The notes: a model not told the origin generated them from the letters alone. Positions 44,714 through 53,129 are shown, counted from the stretch's first letter. The stretch: 64,000 bases of DNA from Saccharothrix obliqua (GCF_019375475.1 NZ_JAHXGQ010000012.1:181632-245631); one strand, 5' to 3'. Made by a program: numbers and translations.

Positions 44714-45715
44714 TCACGTCGGCAGCTCGTGGGCGAAACTGCAGCGGATGCCGATGCCGGCCATCCTGGCCTCGATGTCGACGCTACGCCACGTGCCGCC
44801 GCGCAGGGTGAGCAGCCGCTTCCCGACGAGGGTCGCAGAGGCGGGTAGTGCCACCTCGGCGCGGTCAGGCAGCGGAGGTGGTGGCGCCAGTGCCTCCAGG
44901 ACGGTCTGCATCATCCACAGCGTGTTGCTCGTCGCTCTGGACAGGGAGTCCAGTTCGTAGAGCAGGACCTGAACGAGCTGGAGGTTGACCACGAAGGCGT
45001 CCACGAAGGTGACCGACGGTTGAAATCGGCCGCCAATGCCCCGATCCGCCACGTCGGGTTCCGGGGAGAAGTGGACTTCTGCCTGCGCGTCGAGGGTGTC
45101 CAAGTCGACGCGCACATCCCGCACGTGGTGCCGTCGGGACTTGAAAGCTTCGCCGTAGTACCGCCTGCCGCCATCGCCGAGAACGTCGTCGAGGTCGTCG
45201 TAGTTGCCCGGTTCCCGTCTCGAAGCACCGGTGGGGTGCTCGACCTCGCAACGCATCCGCAGGGATCCGACCGCGCAGTCGTACACGGACAGCGAATACG
45301 ACGGCGTGGTCGCCTCGCTCCGTACCAGCCGAGTCGACAGCGGGATGTCCGTGAGGTCCTCCTGCGGCTCACCACCGGCGCGCAGTACCGCCTTGCGCAA
45401 CCGGGCGCGGGCACGGTCGGCTGGGCTGAGGCCGAACCCGTGCGCGAGGTGCAATTCCGTCAGTTGAACGCCCAGCACGAGGGCGTCGACGGTACTCAGG
45501 TGCGGCCGTTGGTCCACATCGCCCTTCCTGGACCAGTCCGCCGGGTACTCGACGTCCACCCGTGCTCGCACACCGGGCTCGGAGAAGTCCGGCGGATCGA
45601 CGGTGATGTCGCGGACTCGGTACCCGGCGCGCTGGTACCCGCGGGAGAAGAAGCGGTTCTCGCCCGGGCCCAGGTAGTCGTCGATCGAGGCCAGGAGCAG
45701 AGTGCTGTCAGCCAT
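44714..45715 (-). CDS. avrD: AvrD-family protein (syringolide-type synthase)
   Basis: 333 residues. The opening IDDYLGPGENRFFSRGYQRA, VEYPADWSRKG and RPHLSTVDALVLGVQL fit the AvrD family. In Pseudomonas syringae AvrD directs synthesis of syringolides, C-linked acyl-pentulose elicitors, from a beta-ketoacyl chain and xylulose. An internal duplication is visible: residues 20–92 (RFFSRGY…VRDITVD…RPHLSTVDALVLGVQLTEL) and 184–256 (RYYGEAF…VRDVRVD…FQPSVTFVDAFVVNLQLVQV). The ATG at 45715 overlaps the acyl carrier protein gene by eight bases. It is the last gene of the operon and may condense the ACP-bound chain with a polyol. The name is family-level only. Confidence 0.82.
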   Translation of the reverse strand: MADSTLLLASIDDYLGPGENRFFSRGYQRAGYRVRDITVDPPDFSEPGVRARVDVEYPADWSRKGDVDQRPHLSTVDALVLGVQLTELHLAHGFGLSPADRARARLRKAVLRAGGEPQEDLTDIPLSTRLVRSEATTPSYSLSVYDCAVGSLRMRCEVEHPTGASRREPGNYDDLDDVLGDGGRRYYGEAFKSRRHHVRDVRVDLDTLDAQAEVHFSPEPDVADRGIGGRFQPSVTFVDAFVVNLQLVQVLLYELDSLSRATSNTLWMMQTVLEALAPPPPLPDRAEVALPASATLVGKRLLTLRGGTWRSVDIEARMAGIGIRCSFAHELPT

Positions 45716-45989
45716 TGTCCAGCGCCCCTGCCGTCTTGGTCATCAGCGCTTCCTCGTACGCGGTGACCAGGTCCCGGATGGTCCGAACCTCGGCGATGGA
45801 GCGCTCGTCGCCGAACGGGTCAACGCCGAACGCGGACTCCAACTGCAGCAGCAACTGCGCCAGCATCAGGGAGTTCAAGCCGGTTGAGAGCAGCGGGTCG
45901 TCCAGGAGGTACTCGTCACCGCTGTCGTCGAGCAGCACAGCGGCGATTTCCCGCAGAACGACGCTTTCGACCTCTGGTTCACTCAACAT
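45708..45989 (-). CDS. Acyl carrier protein
   Basis: 93 residues with the ACP four-helix pattern. The phosphopantetheine site is Ser40 in TGLNSLMLAQLLLQLE; the usual Asp before Ser is Asn here. Helix 3 region RSIAEVRTIRDLVTAYEEAL is typical. It would carry the acyl chain made or loaded by the neighbouring ligase and reduced by the SDR. GGAGG lies before the ATG. The start overlaps the SDR stop by seven bases, and the stop overlaps the avrD start, so all are translationally coupled. Confidence 0.88.
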   Translation of the reverse strand: MLSEPEVESVVLREIAAVLLDDSGDEYLLDDPLLSTGLNSLMLAQLLLQLESAFGVDPFGDERSIAEVRTIRDLVTAYEEALMTKTAGALDNG

Positions 45990-46726
45990 GTGATTCCTCC
46001 GTCCACGACGAATGTCTGACCGGTGACGAAAGCAGCTTGTGGGGAGGCGAGGAAGGAAACCGCGTCCGCTACCTCCTCCGCGGTTCCCAGCCTGCCCAGC
46101 GGTGTGCGGCTGCGGATCTTCTCGCGGTTGGCCGACGTGATCTCCGCCGTCATCTCGCTGTCGAAGAAGCCGGGGGCGAGCGTGTTGACGCGGATGTTCA
46201 GCGGGCCGAGCTCCCTGGCCAGACTGCGGGTGAGCCCCTCCAGTCCGGCTTTGGCAGCGGAGTACGGCGCCACGCCCCGGTAGCCGCGGACGGCGTTGAT
46301 CGATGAGATGTTGACGATCGAGCCGCCACCGCCGCGCATCATCGCGCGAGCACACACCTGGGCGAGCTGCATGGGGGCGACCAGGTTCGTGGTCACGATG
46401 TCCTGCATCCGCTGCGGAGCGGTGGTGAGGAACAACTCCTGGTGCAGCACGCCACCGTTGTTGACGAGCAGGTCCACCCGACCGAAGATCGACTCGACGG
46501 CGTGGGTGAAGCTCCTCAGGCTTGACGCGTGGTGCAGGTCCACGGGTTCCCAGTAGAAGTCCTTTGTGTACTTTTCGGTGGCCATCTCGGTGAAGTCGCT
46601 GGCGTTGCGGCTGAACGTGGCGACCTGCCAGCCGTTCGCCAGCATCCGCTCGACCAGAACCCGTCCCAGTCCTCGGCTGCCGCCTGTCACCACGCCGACG
46701 TTGCGTTGCGTCGCGGTGGCGTTCAC
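45983..46726 (-). CDS. FabG-like short-chain dehydrogenase/reductase
   Basis: 247 residues. NAD(P) loop VTGGSRGLGRVL, NNGG, catalytic Ser in NISSINAVRG and YSAAK (YxxxK) are all present, and the end FVTGQTFVVDGGITC matches FabG-type enzymes. It probably reduces a 3-keto or related group on the ACP-bound chain, or a sugar-derived hydroxyl. The GTG at 46726 overlaps the ligase stop (GTGA). Confidence 0.9.
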   Translation of the reverse strand: MNATATQRNVGVVTGGSRGLGRVLVERMLANGWQVATFSRNASDFTEMATEKYTKDFYWEPVDLHHASSLRSFTHAVESIFGRVDLLVNNGGVLHQELFLTTAPQRMQDIVTTNLVAPMQLAQVCARAMMRGGGGSIVNISSINAVRGYRGVAPYSAAKAGLEGLTRSLARELGPLNIRVNTLAPGFFDSEMTAEITSANREKIRSRTPLGRLGTAEEVADAVSFLASPQAAFVTGQTFVVDGGITC

Positions 46727-48063
46727 GAGGCGCTCCTGATCTTCTTGAACCGGTCGGAGTGCTGATCGTCTTGGGAGACCTCGACCACGAGCGGCACCTT
46801 GTACGGCTCCAGGCGGCCGGCGCAGTGCGCTCGCACCCGCCTGGCGACCTCACGCGGGTCGATCGGCTCGGTCAGCTTGACGAGCGCGCTCACCACCTGG
46901 CCGGTGACGTGGCTGTGCCGTCCGGAAACCGTCGCATCGCCGACGAAGGGCAGTTCCAGCAGGACGTTCTCGACCTCGACGGGGTAGACCTTCTCTCCTC
47001 CCACGTTGATGATCTCCGACTTGCGGCCGAGGATTCGCACGTACTCGCCGTCGACCTCCACCGCGTCCTGGGTGTTGAAGTAGCCCTCGTCGTCGAAGGG
47101 TGCCGGGGCGTTGAGGTAGCCGAGCATCGCCATGTCCGACCGGACCCACAGCACGCCGTCGCGGACGCGGTAGTCGAAGCCGTCCCCGCCGAGTTTCATC
47201 CACAGGCTGTCGTTGGCACGCGATTTGGTCGACATGATGCCCAGTTCCGAGAGACCGTACGTCTGCTTCAACCGGACACCGGGCAGCGCCTCGTCCAGGC
47301 GCTTCAGGACGCCGAGTGGCATCGGCTCCGTCCCGTAGGTGATCAGTTGGAGCGAGCTCACGTCGTGCCGCCCGCAGGCACCCGAGATGAGCAGCATGTT
47401 GAGGAACGTCGGGGTAGTCGGCAGGATTTCGATGCGGTGCGCGGCGATGGCGGCGCAGACCGCGTCCGGTGTCCTCGCTGCCAGGGTGACCAGCGTCCCG
47501 CCCCGGCTGAGGGTGTGCAGCACGGTGTTGATGCCGCCGATGTGGTCGAGGTTGAGGAAACCGGCCGTCCGCTTCGGGCGGTGAACCTCGCCGTACTTGG
47601 CCAGGACCTTCGAGAGGTCCAGCACGGAGGCCTTGCTGCGGCCGGTGGTTCCCGAACTGAACAGGACGAGGCCGGGGACGCCGTCATCGCGCAGCCGCCG
47701 ATACAGCTCGTGGTCGGCCCTGCGGTCGGTGTCGTGGTGGGAACGGCCGTGCGCGTCGAGGGTGATCACCGCCTCTACCTGGGCGATCTCGTGAAACTCC
47801 GCTCGTTTCGCAGCGGACAACGGGGCCAGCGGGACGGAGATGGCGCCGCGGGCGATCAGCGCGAGAAGTCCGGCGCAGGCCGCGACACCGCTCACCGACT
47901 CCAGCGCCACCACCTGCCCCGCGCGGACGCCCTTGAGGTCGAGGTAGTCCTGCCACTCCACCGCCAAGTCGAGAAGCTCCGCGTAGCTCACCACGCGTCC
48001 GTCGTGGACGATCGCCTCGGCATCGCCGAAATCGTGCATTCGTTCCAGGAACCACGCGTTCAT
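46723..48063 (-). CDS. Acyl-adenylating (AMP-forming) ligase
   Basis: 446 residues of the ANL superfamily. A3 is VLFSSGTTGRSKA, A5 is TYGLSELG, A8 is ILGRKSEIINVGGEKVYP, and the catalytic C-terminal Lys lies in DRFKKIRS. It is shorter than typical FadD proteins (about 500) and resembles stand-alone loaders for carrier proteins. It likely activates a fatty or aryl acid and loads it on the ACP encoded two genes downstream. The ATG at 48063 overlaps the stop of a 79-codon ORF (ATGA), and its stop overlaps the SDR start. Confidence 0.9.
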   Translation of the reverse strand: MNAWFLERMHDFGDAEAIVHDGRVVSYAELLDLAVEWQDYLDLKGVRAGQVVALESVSGVAACAGLLALIARGAISVPLAPLSAAKRAEFHEIAQVEAVITLDAHGRSHHDTDRRADHELYRRLRDDGVPGLVLFSSGTTGRSKASVLDLSKVLAKYGEVHRPKRTAGFLNLDHIGGINTVLHTLSRGGTLVTLAARTPDAVCAAIAAHRIEILPTTPTFLNMLLISGACGRHDVSSLQLITYGTEPMPLGVLKRLDEALPGVRLKQTYGLSELGIMSTKSRANDSLWMKLGGDGFDYRVRDGVLWVRSDMAMLGYLNAPAPFDDEGYFNTQDAVEVDGEYVRILGRKSEIINVGGEKVYPVEVENVLLELPFVGDATVSGRHSHVTGQVVSALVKLTEPIDPREVARRVRAHCAGRLEPYKVPLVVEVSQDDQHSDRFKKIRSAS

Positions 48064-48299
48064 GCGTTCTCCGGTGTCTCTTGGTGGGCAGGTGCGAAGT
48101 GCAGCCCGGTCGTGCCCTGCGGCAGGACGCCCAGGCCGTCGGCGGTGAGGTGCGGGACGGCTTCGGTGCCGACTCCCGGTGGGGTCTCGAAACAAGTGCT
48201 GTCCACCCCTTCCTGGGATGAACTGTTCTCGGCCGGTGAAGTGGCCGGGGTGACGTCTACGGCGGAAAAGGCCAATCGGGTGCGGATATCCCCGCTCAT
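48060..48299 (-). CDS. Small unique ORF at the head of the AvrD operon
   Basis: 79 residues starting MSGDIRTRLAFSAVDVTPAT and ending AHQETPENA, with a single Cys in DSTCFETPP and many Thr, Pro, Gly and Ser. No membrane segment, signal peptide or known domain is seen. The stop overlaps the ligase ATG (ATGA), the same coupling used through the rest of the operon, and third-position GC is high. The ribosome site before the ATG at 48299 is weak. It could be a peptide substrate, a small pathway protein, or a translated leader; the sequence does not decide. Confidence 0.5.
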   Translation of the reverse strand: MSGDIRTRLAFSAVDVTPATSPAENSSSQEGVDSTCFETPPGVGTEAVPHLTADGLGVLPQGTTGLHFAPAHQETPENA

Positions 48300-48455
48300 G
48301 CACTCATCATCGCGTTGGTGCGCGGCATTTCCCAGACTCCGCTGTCACCATTTGTGGTGGTGTCACCGTCGTGAAGACCGCCGCCGGGGGAATCATCGCC
48401 GTGAACAACAAGCTCGCGGACGCCGCGTCGAAACGGCTCCCACTGCTCACGACGG

Positions 48456-48494
48456 CACAGAGCCCCGCGGCCCGATGTGCCGCGGGGCTCTGTG
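48456..48494 (-). terminator. 15-bp perfect hairpin terminator after the LLM gene
   Basis: The stem is 48456–48470 with 48480–48494 and a 9-base loop, 43 bases past the LLM-oxidoreductase stop on the minus strand. It separates that unit from the AvrD operon, which must have its own promoter between 48300 and 48455. Confidence 0.75.
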
Positions 48495-48536
48495 GTTGCG
48501 CTGCGCCGTGCCTGGGGACACCCGGCGCAGCGCCGG

Positions 48537-49697
48537 TCAGCGGGTCGTGGTGCTCCTCTCGCGTTCCATCCGCTCACGCCGGGCGGCGGTGTGCGGGAAG
48601 AGGTGCCGGTTGTCGATGCTCCACTGAACGGACTCGTCGCCGCGCTTCGTGGTGCCGGAGAACCGCGGGGCGACCTGCTCCGCCAGCAACTCGTAACTCC
48701 GCTTCGTCTTGTCGAACGAAGCCCAGTTCATGCCGTACACCAGGAACGAGCCGAAACCACCGGTCCGCTCCTGGAGGTTCTCGATCGCCTCGACCGCATC
48801 CTCCACCGAGCCGATGATCGCCAAGCCCCTCTCGACGCCGACCTCCAGCTCCTGGCCGGGCTGGACGCCCTCCATGCCGGCGGCCACGTCGAAGCCGGCG
48901 GCCTTGCCCCAGTAGTTCCAAAGCCAGTCGGAGAAGCCCTCACGCGCGTCGCGGTAAGCCTCCTCCCTCGTCTCCGCGATGTGCAGCGGGACGACGACCC
49001 GCCACGTGCTCCGGTCCGCTGCGTTGCCGTGCTCCTCGGCGGACTCCTCCAGGTAGCGCCACTGTTGCGCCAGGTCGACGCTCGGCAACCCGGGTGGAGG
49101 TGCGCCCCACGACACCAGGCTGAGTGCGAACTGCCCGGCCACCTTGGGGCTGTTGGCCGAGCCGACGCTCGAGATGGCCATCTCGATTCCCGGCTTGCTG
49201 TAGCGGGGGAGCTGCATCTTGGCGTCCTGCAGCACGAACCAGTCGGTCTTGGCGCTCACCCTGCCTTCACCGTTGACGAGTTCCCGCACGACGGGAATCG
49301 CTTCACCTGCCATCCGCTTCAGCTCGTTCTGGTCCACCCCGAGCTGGTAGGAGTCGTTCGGCGTCGCGCCGGGGCCAACGCCGAGGATGTAGCGTCCACG
49401 GGAGAGCTGGTCGAGCATGATCGCCCTGGTTGCGACGTGGTACGGGTGGTGAAAGGGCAGGGGCACCACGCCGTTGGCCAGCTTGATCTGCTTCGTTCGC
49501 ATGGCAGCCGCCGCGATCATGGTCTCCGGCGCGCCAATCGTCGGCCAGGCGAGGGAGTGGTGCTCGCCGAACCAGACCTCGTCGTAGTTCAGCTCGTCCA
49601 GGTGCTCGACGAGTTGGAGGTCGCGGCGGATGGTGAGGTGCGGATCCTGTCCCGGTGCGTGCAGTGGTGACAGGAAGACTCCGATTCCGCTGTGCAT
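48537..49697 (-). CDS. LLM-class flavin-dependent monooxygenase
   Basis: 386 residues of the bacterial luciferase-like family: DELNYDEVWFGEHHSLAWPTIGAPE, RTKQIKLANGVVPLPFHHPYHVATRAIMLDQLSRGRYILGVGPGATP are recognisable in pieces. These enzymes use reduced FMN and oxygen to hydroxylate or cleave substrates. A flavin reductase that could supply FMNH2 is encoded two genes upstream. GGAGCCACC precedes the ATG at 49697. It is 57 bases after the oxidoreductase gene and likely in the same transcript. It may tailor the product of the adjacent AvrD operon. Confidence 0.9.
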   Translation of the reverse strand: MHSGIGVFLSPLHAPGQDPHLTIRRDLQLVEHLDELNYDEVWFGEHHSLAWPTIGAPETMIAAAAMRTKQIKLANGVVPLPFHHPYHVATRAIMLDQLSRGRYILGVGPGATPNDSYQLGVDQNELKRMAGEAIPVVRELVNGEGRVSAKTDWFVLQDAKMQLPRYSKPGIEMAISSVGSANSPKVAGQFALSLVSWGAPPPGLPSVDLAQQWRYLEESAEEHGNAADRSTWRVVVPLHIAETREEAYRDAREGFSDWLWNYWGKAAGFDVAAGMEGVQPGQELEVGVERGLAIIGSVEDAVEAIENLQERTGGFGSFLVYGMNWASFDKTKRSYELLAEQVAPRFSGTTKRGDESVQWSIDNRHLFPHTAARRERMERERSTTTR

Positions 49698-49754
49698 GGT
49701 GGCTCCTTGACTGGAACTGGAAGCGATGGGCGGACAAGGGCTCCGCCGGGAGGG

Positions 49755-50861
49755 CTACTGGCGCCTTCCGGTGGCCGCGGCGCGGGTGATCCGGTCCAGC
49801 AGCCGGTGGTGCTCCGTCGCGTGGGCGAAATCGGGAACGGTGGAGGTGCCGGCCTCGATGTCGGACCGCAGCAGGTTGTAGGCGTGCGCGACTCCCGACC
49901 AGACCTCGCTCACGCCGGGGATGGCGTGGTAGATCGCGGGAGTCGTCAGTTCGGACAGCTTGGCGTCTTTGCCGCGGGCGCCCCACAGGGTGAACTGGCC
50001 GAACTGCAGGTGTCCGGAGTCTCCGGCCACGACCAGGTCGCCTTCGGAGCCGTTGATCTCCCACAGCAGGTTCGTGCCCCGGCTGGAACCGCCCCGGAAG
50101 TGCATCGAGGCGACAGCGCCGCTCTCCAGCGTGCCGGTGACGGCGATCTGGTCCTCCGCGGTCTGCCGGACCGGCTTCCCGGTGTCGGCGTTGCTGATCG
50201 TCGGCCGTCGGGTCGCCGTGGTCGCGTTCAGCTCGGTGAAACCGGACAGGCACAGGGTGAACGCGTCCAGGGTGTGTCCGAACGGGACGGTCATCAGGGT
50301 GGCGCCGTTGTCGCGGTCGGCGGTGTACTCGTTGCGCGAGGGGACCGTCGCACCCCAGCCGCCGCCCGACGCCACGATGCTCGTCGACAGCACTTCGCCG
50401 ACGTAGCCGTCCTTCACCAGGTCGTGGAGGTAACGCACGGAGGGGTGCGATCGGGCTTGCAGACCCACAGCCGTCCTGACCCCGTGCTCGGCGGCGAGCG
50501 CCGCGAGTCCGGCTGCCTCCTCGGAACCGGTGGCCAGCGGCCACTCGCTGAACACCACCTTCCGCGCCTCGAGCGCGGGAACGATCAATTCGCGGTGGAG
50601 GGGGACCTTGACCGCCACGACAACGAGGTCGATGTCGTCGTGGGCGGCCAAGTCGGCGACACTGGTGAACGACAGCGGGACGCCGAACTCCGCGGCGGAC
50701 CGCGCGGCCGACTCGGGCGTCGAACCCACCAGTCCGCGCACCTCGAAGCCGTCCACCGCGCGCAGTGCGGGAAGGTGACCTCGCGCGCCCCAGCCGCCGT
50801 TGGCGCTGAGGCCGACGATCCCTACCCCGAGGGGCTTCCGGGGGCTTGTGCTGTTCATCAT
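49755..50861 (-). CDS. Gfo/Idh/MocA-family oxidoreductase
   Basis: 368 residues. The N-terminal Rossmann fold has VGIVGLSANGGWGARGHLPAL and LVVVAVKVPLHRELIVPAL; the usual EKP at the start of the C-terminal domain is replaced by SEWP (VVFSEWPLATG). The C-terminal half is the alpha/beta dimer domain with GWGATVPSRNEYT. The group is NAD(P)-dependent and mostly acts on sugars, inositols or related polyols, which suits a pathway using a sugar-derived unit. Similar to fungal/bacterial galactose-dehydrogenase-like (Gal80-type) members. ATG at 50861; GAAGG upstream. Confidence 0.87.
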   Translation of the reverse strand: MMNSTSPRKPLGVGIVGLSANGGWGARGHLPALRAVDGFEVRGLVGSTPESAARSAAEFGVPLSFTSVADLAAHDDIDLVVVAVKVPLHRELIVPALEARKVVFSEWPLATGSEEAAGLAALAAEHGVRTAVGLQARSHPSVRYLHDLVKDGYVGEVLSTSIVASGGGWGATVPSRNEYTADRDNGATLMTVPFGHTLDAFTLCLSGFTELNATTATRRPTISNADTGKPVRQTAEDQIAVTGTLESGAVASMHFRGGSSRGTNLLWEINGSEGDLVVAGDSGHLQFGQFTLWGARGKDAKLSELTTPAIYHAIPGVSEVWSGVAHAYNLLRSDIEAGTSTVPDFAHATEHHRLLDRITRAAATGRRQ

Positions 50862-50904
50862 GGAGTAGGTACCTTCTCTTTCCTCGCTCGTGGACCCGCC
50901 TCGG

Positions 50905-51426
50905 CTACGCGGCGGCCAGCCGGCCGTACGAACCGCGGTAGAAGACCAGCGGGGCGCCCACGTGGTGTGCGCCCACGTGGTGTACCCGCGCGATGACGAC
51001 CACGTGGTCGCCGGTCGGGTGCTCTGCTTCGACTGAGCACTCCAGCCAGCCGATGGCGCCTTCCAGGATCGGCGCCCCCTGGGGTGTTCCGGTCCACCGG
51101 AGTCCTCGGAACCTGTCGGAGCCACTGGTGGCGAAACGTTCACTCGTCTCACGCTGGGCCTCACCGAGGATGTTCACGCAGAACCGTTCGGCGGCTCGGA
51201 CCTTGGGCCAGCTCGAGCTGGTGTGCGCGATGCAGAAGAGCACCAAGGGCGGGTCGAGCGAGACCGACGTGAACGAGTTGACGGCCAAGCCCGCGGGCTG
51301 CGAGTCCCCGGCGTCGAGTGCGGTTACCGCGACCACGCCGGTAGCGAACCTGCCCAGAACGGTGCGGAATTCCTTCTCGTCGAATGGAGCGGAAATGTTT
51401 GGAGTGGGAATCACCGGTGAGGACAT
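50905..51426 (-). CDS. Flavin reductase (FMN-binding split barrel)
   Basis: 173 residues. VLGRFATGVVAVTALD, GLAVNSFTSVSLDPPLVLFC, SSWPKVRAAERFCVNILGE and VIARVHHVG…PLVFYRGSYGRL mark the HpaC/DIM6-NTAB family. It uses NAD(P)H to make free reduced flavin for a partner oxygenase, here most likely the LLM protein two genes downstream. A five-residue tandem duplication (HHVGAHHVGA), also plain in the DNA near 50955–50985, is unusual for the family and lies near the flavin-proximal loop. The ATG is at 51426. Confidence 0.9.
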   Translation of the reverse strand: MSSPVIPTPNISAPFDEKEFRTVLGRFATGVVAVTALDAGDSQPAGLAVNSFTSVSLDPPLVLFCIAHTSSSWPKVRAAERFCVNILGEAQRETSERFATSGSDRFRGLRWTGTPQGAPILEGAIGWLECSVEAEHPTGDHVVVIARVHHVGAHHVGAPLVFYRGSYGRLAAA

Positions 51427-51590
51427 GCGTCCATCATCCGGCCGGTACCCGCGGCTGAACAGTGCGTGCTCGACATAGTGGTCGCGCCAACACCCGGTCG
51501 AGCGCGATCCCGTTCATATGCGCGCCGGAAGAACGCGGGTGGCCGTCCGCGGGTTCCTGGCGAGCACCGCGGACGGCCACCTCGCGAACG

Positions 51591-53027
51591 TCACGCCTTT
51601 TCCACCGGCGCTTTCCCGGCGGTCCCCTCCGCCGCCGCGGTCGACTTCGCCCTGGGCAGTGCCAGCGCGAACACGACGGAAAGCAGGATCAGCACCGCCG
51701 AGGTGTACTCGGCGACCTGGAGGCCCGTGGACAGTCGGTCGGGCGACGGGTCGGGGCCGCTGACCGTGCTGGTCACTCCGACCAGCACCGCCAGGCCCAC
51801 GGCGGCACCGACCTGTTGACCACTGGTCGCCAGCCCGGACGCCAGGCCCTGAAGCTCGTTCTCCACCCCGGACGTCGCGGCTGCGAACATGGACGTCCAC
51901 AGCACGCCCTGGGCCAGGCTGAACACCACGATGCCCGGCGTCATCTGGAGGAAGGTCGAACCGCTGTCGAGGAACGCCGCGAACAGGGCGGTGCCGATCG
52001 CCCCGACCACCAGGCCGAGGACGAGCGCGGAGCGCACCCCGATCGCCGTCGACAGCTTCCCGCCGAGCAACGAGCCGATCAGGATCAGCGCGCAAGGCAG
52101 GATGTACGCCAACCCGGTGTTCAGGGCGTTCCAGCCACGCACTTCCTGCAACGCCAGGGTGATGAAGTACGCGCTGGCCCCGAAGGTCGCCATGAAGCTG
52201 AACGTGATCAGGGTGCCGAACCTCAGGTTGCGGTTCCTGAACACGCGTAGCGGCACCAGCGGGTCCGTCGACCGGGACTCGATGAGGACGAACGCCGCGA
52301 CGAACAGCGCGGCCCCGACGAAACTGCCCAGGGTGAGCACATCGGTCCAGCCCGCCTCGGGGCCGTTGACCAGTCCGAACACCAGCAGCAGCGCGCCGGC
52401 GGTGACGGTCACCCCGCCGGGCAGGTCGAGCCCACCCCGGCGTGCGGTCACGGTGTCCGGGGGGACGACGAGCAACGCGAGGAGGCCCACACCGACCGCG
52501 AGCGGGACGTTGACGAAGAAGACGGCCTCCCAGCCCATCGTCTGGGTCAGCACGCCACCGAGCAGGGAGCCGACCACCATGCCGCTGCTGCCGGTGGCTC
52601 CCCACACCCCGAGGGCACGGTTGCGTTCCTTGCCCTCCGCGAACATGGTGGTGATCAGGGACAGCGTGGACGGGCCGAGCACGGCGCCGCCGAGGCCCTG
52701 GACAGCGCGGGCGAGCACGAGGAGTTCAGGGGACTCCGCCAACCCGCCCGCCACCGACGAGATCGCGTACAGCGCCAAGCCCACGAAGAACAACCGGCGT
52801 CGTCCGAGCAGGTCGGACAGCCTGCCGCCGAGCAGCAGGAACCCGCCGAACGTGACGGCGTACGCGCCGATCACCCACTGTAACTCGTGGCTGGAGAAGC
52901 CGATCCCCGCTCCGATGTCGGGCAGCGCGACGAACACGATGCTGTAGTCCAAGGCGATGATCAGTTGGGCGAGTGCCAGGGATAGCAGGACCAGCGCCGG
53001 ATGCCGTACGGCACGTGACGTTGTCAT
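51591..53027 (-). CDS. MFS exporter, DHA2 (14-TM) type
   Basis: 478 residues. LDYSIVFVALPDIG, the motif A loop SDLLGRRRLFFVGL, RAVQGLGGAVLGPSTLSL (motif C region) and WEAVFFVNVPLAVGVG are typical. It probably exports the product of the LLM/AvrD genes. The sequence resembles the first MFS protein of the window. The ATG is at 53027. It is divergent from the MarR gene, and the 234-base gap between them is AT-rich and contains matching inverted half-sites. Confidence 0.92.
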   Translation of the reverse strand: MTTSRAVRHPALVLLSLALAQLIIALDYSIVFVALPDIGAGIGFSSHELQWVIGAYAVTFGGFLLLGGRLSDLLGRRRLFFVGLALYAISSVAGGLAESPELLVLARAVQGLGGAVLGPSTLSLITTMFAEGKERNRALGVWGATGSSGMVVGSLLGGVLTQTMGWEAVFFVNVPLAVGVGLLALLVVPPDTVTARRGGLDLPGGVTVTAGALLLVFGLVNGPEAGWTDVLTLGSFVGAALFVAAFVLIESRSTDPLVPLRVFRNRNLRFGTLITFSFMATFGASAYFITLALQEVRGWNALNTGLAYILPCALILIGSLLGGKLSTAIGVRSALVLGLVVGAIGTALFAAFLDSGSTFLQMTPGIVVFSLAQGVLWTSMFAAATSGVENELQGLASGLATSGQQVGAAVGLAVLVGVTSTVSGPDPSPDRLSTGLQVAEYTSAVLILLSVVFALALPRAKSTAAAEGTAGKAPVEKA

Positions 53028-53129
53028 GACTGCCGTGCACCTCTCTCGATCGGTGGGGTGGTCACGGCGAAGACGGACGAGGGCACGTCCCACCCCCAAC
53101 GAGCCAATCGGTTGCAGCTCGAACAGTAG

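Noticed and set aside
34463..45715. A gamma-butyrolactone receptor (ArpA-like TetR) gene
   Set aside because: Looked for near the AfsA-type and AvrD genes; none of the regulators in the window has that fold, only XRE–MmyB, MarR and AraC types.
46759..48627. 622-codon plus-strand frame opposite the ligase and 79-codon ORF
   Set aside because: The minus-strand ligase has all its motifs; the plus-strand translation is Val/Arg/His-rich with no domain.
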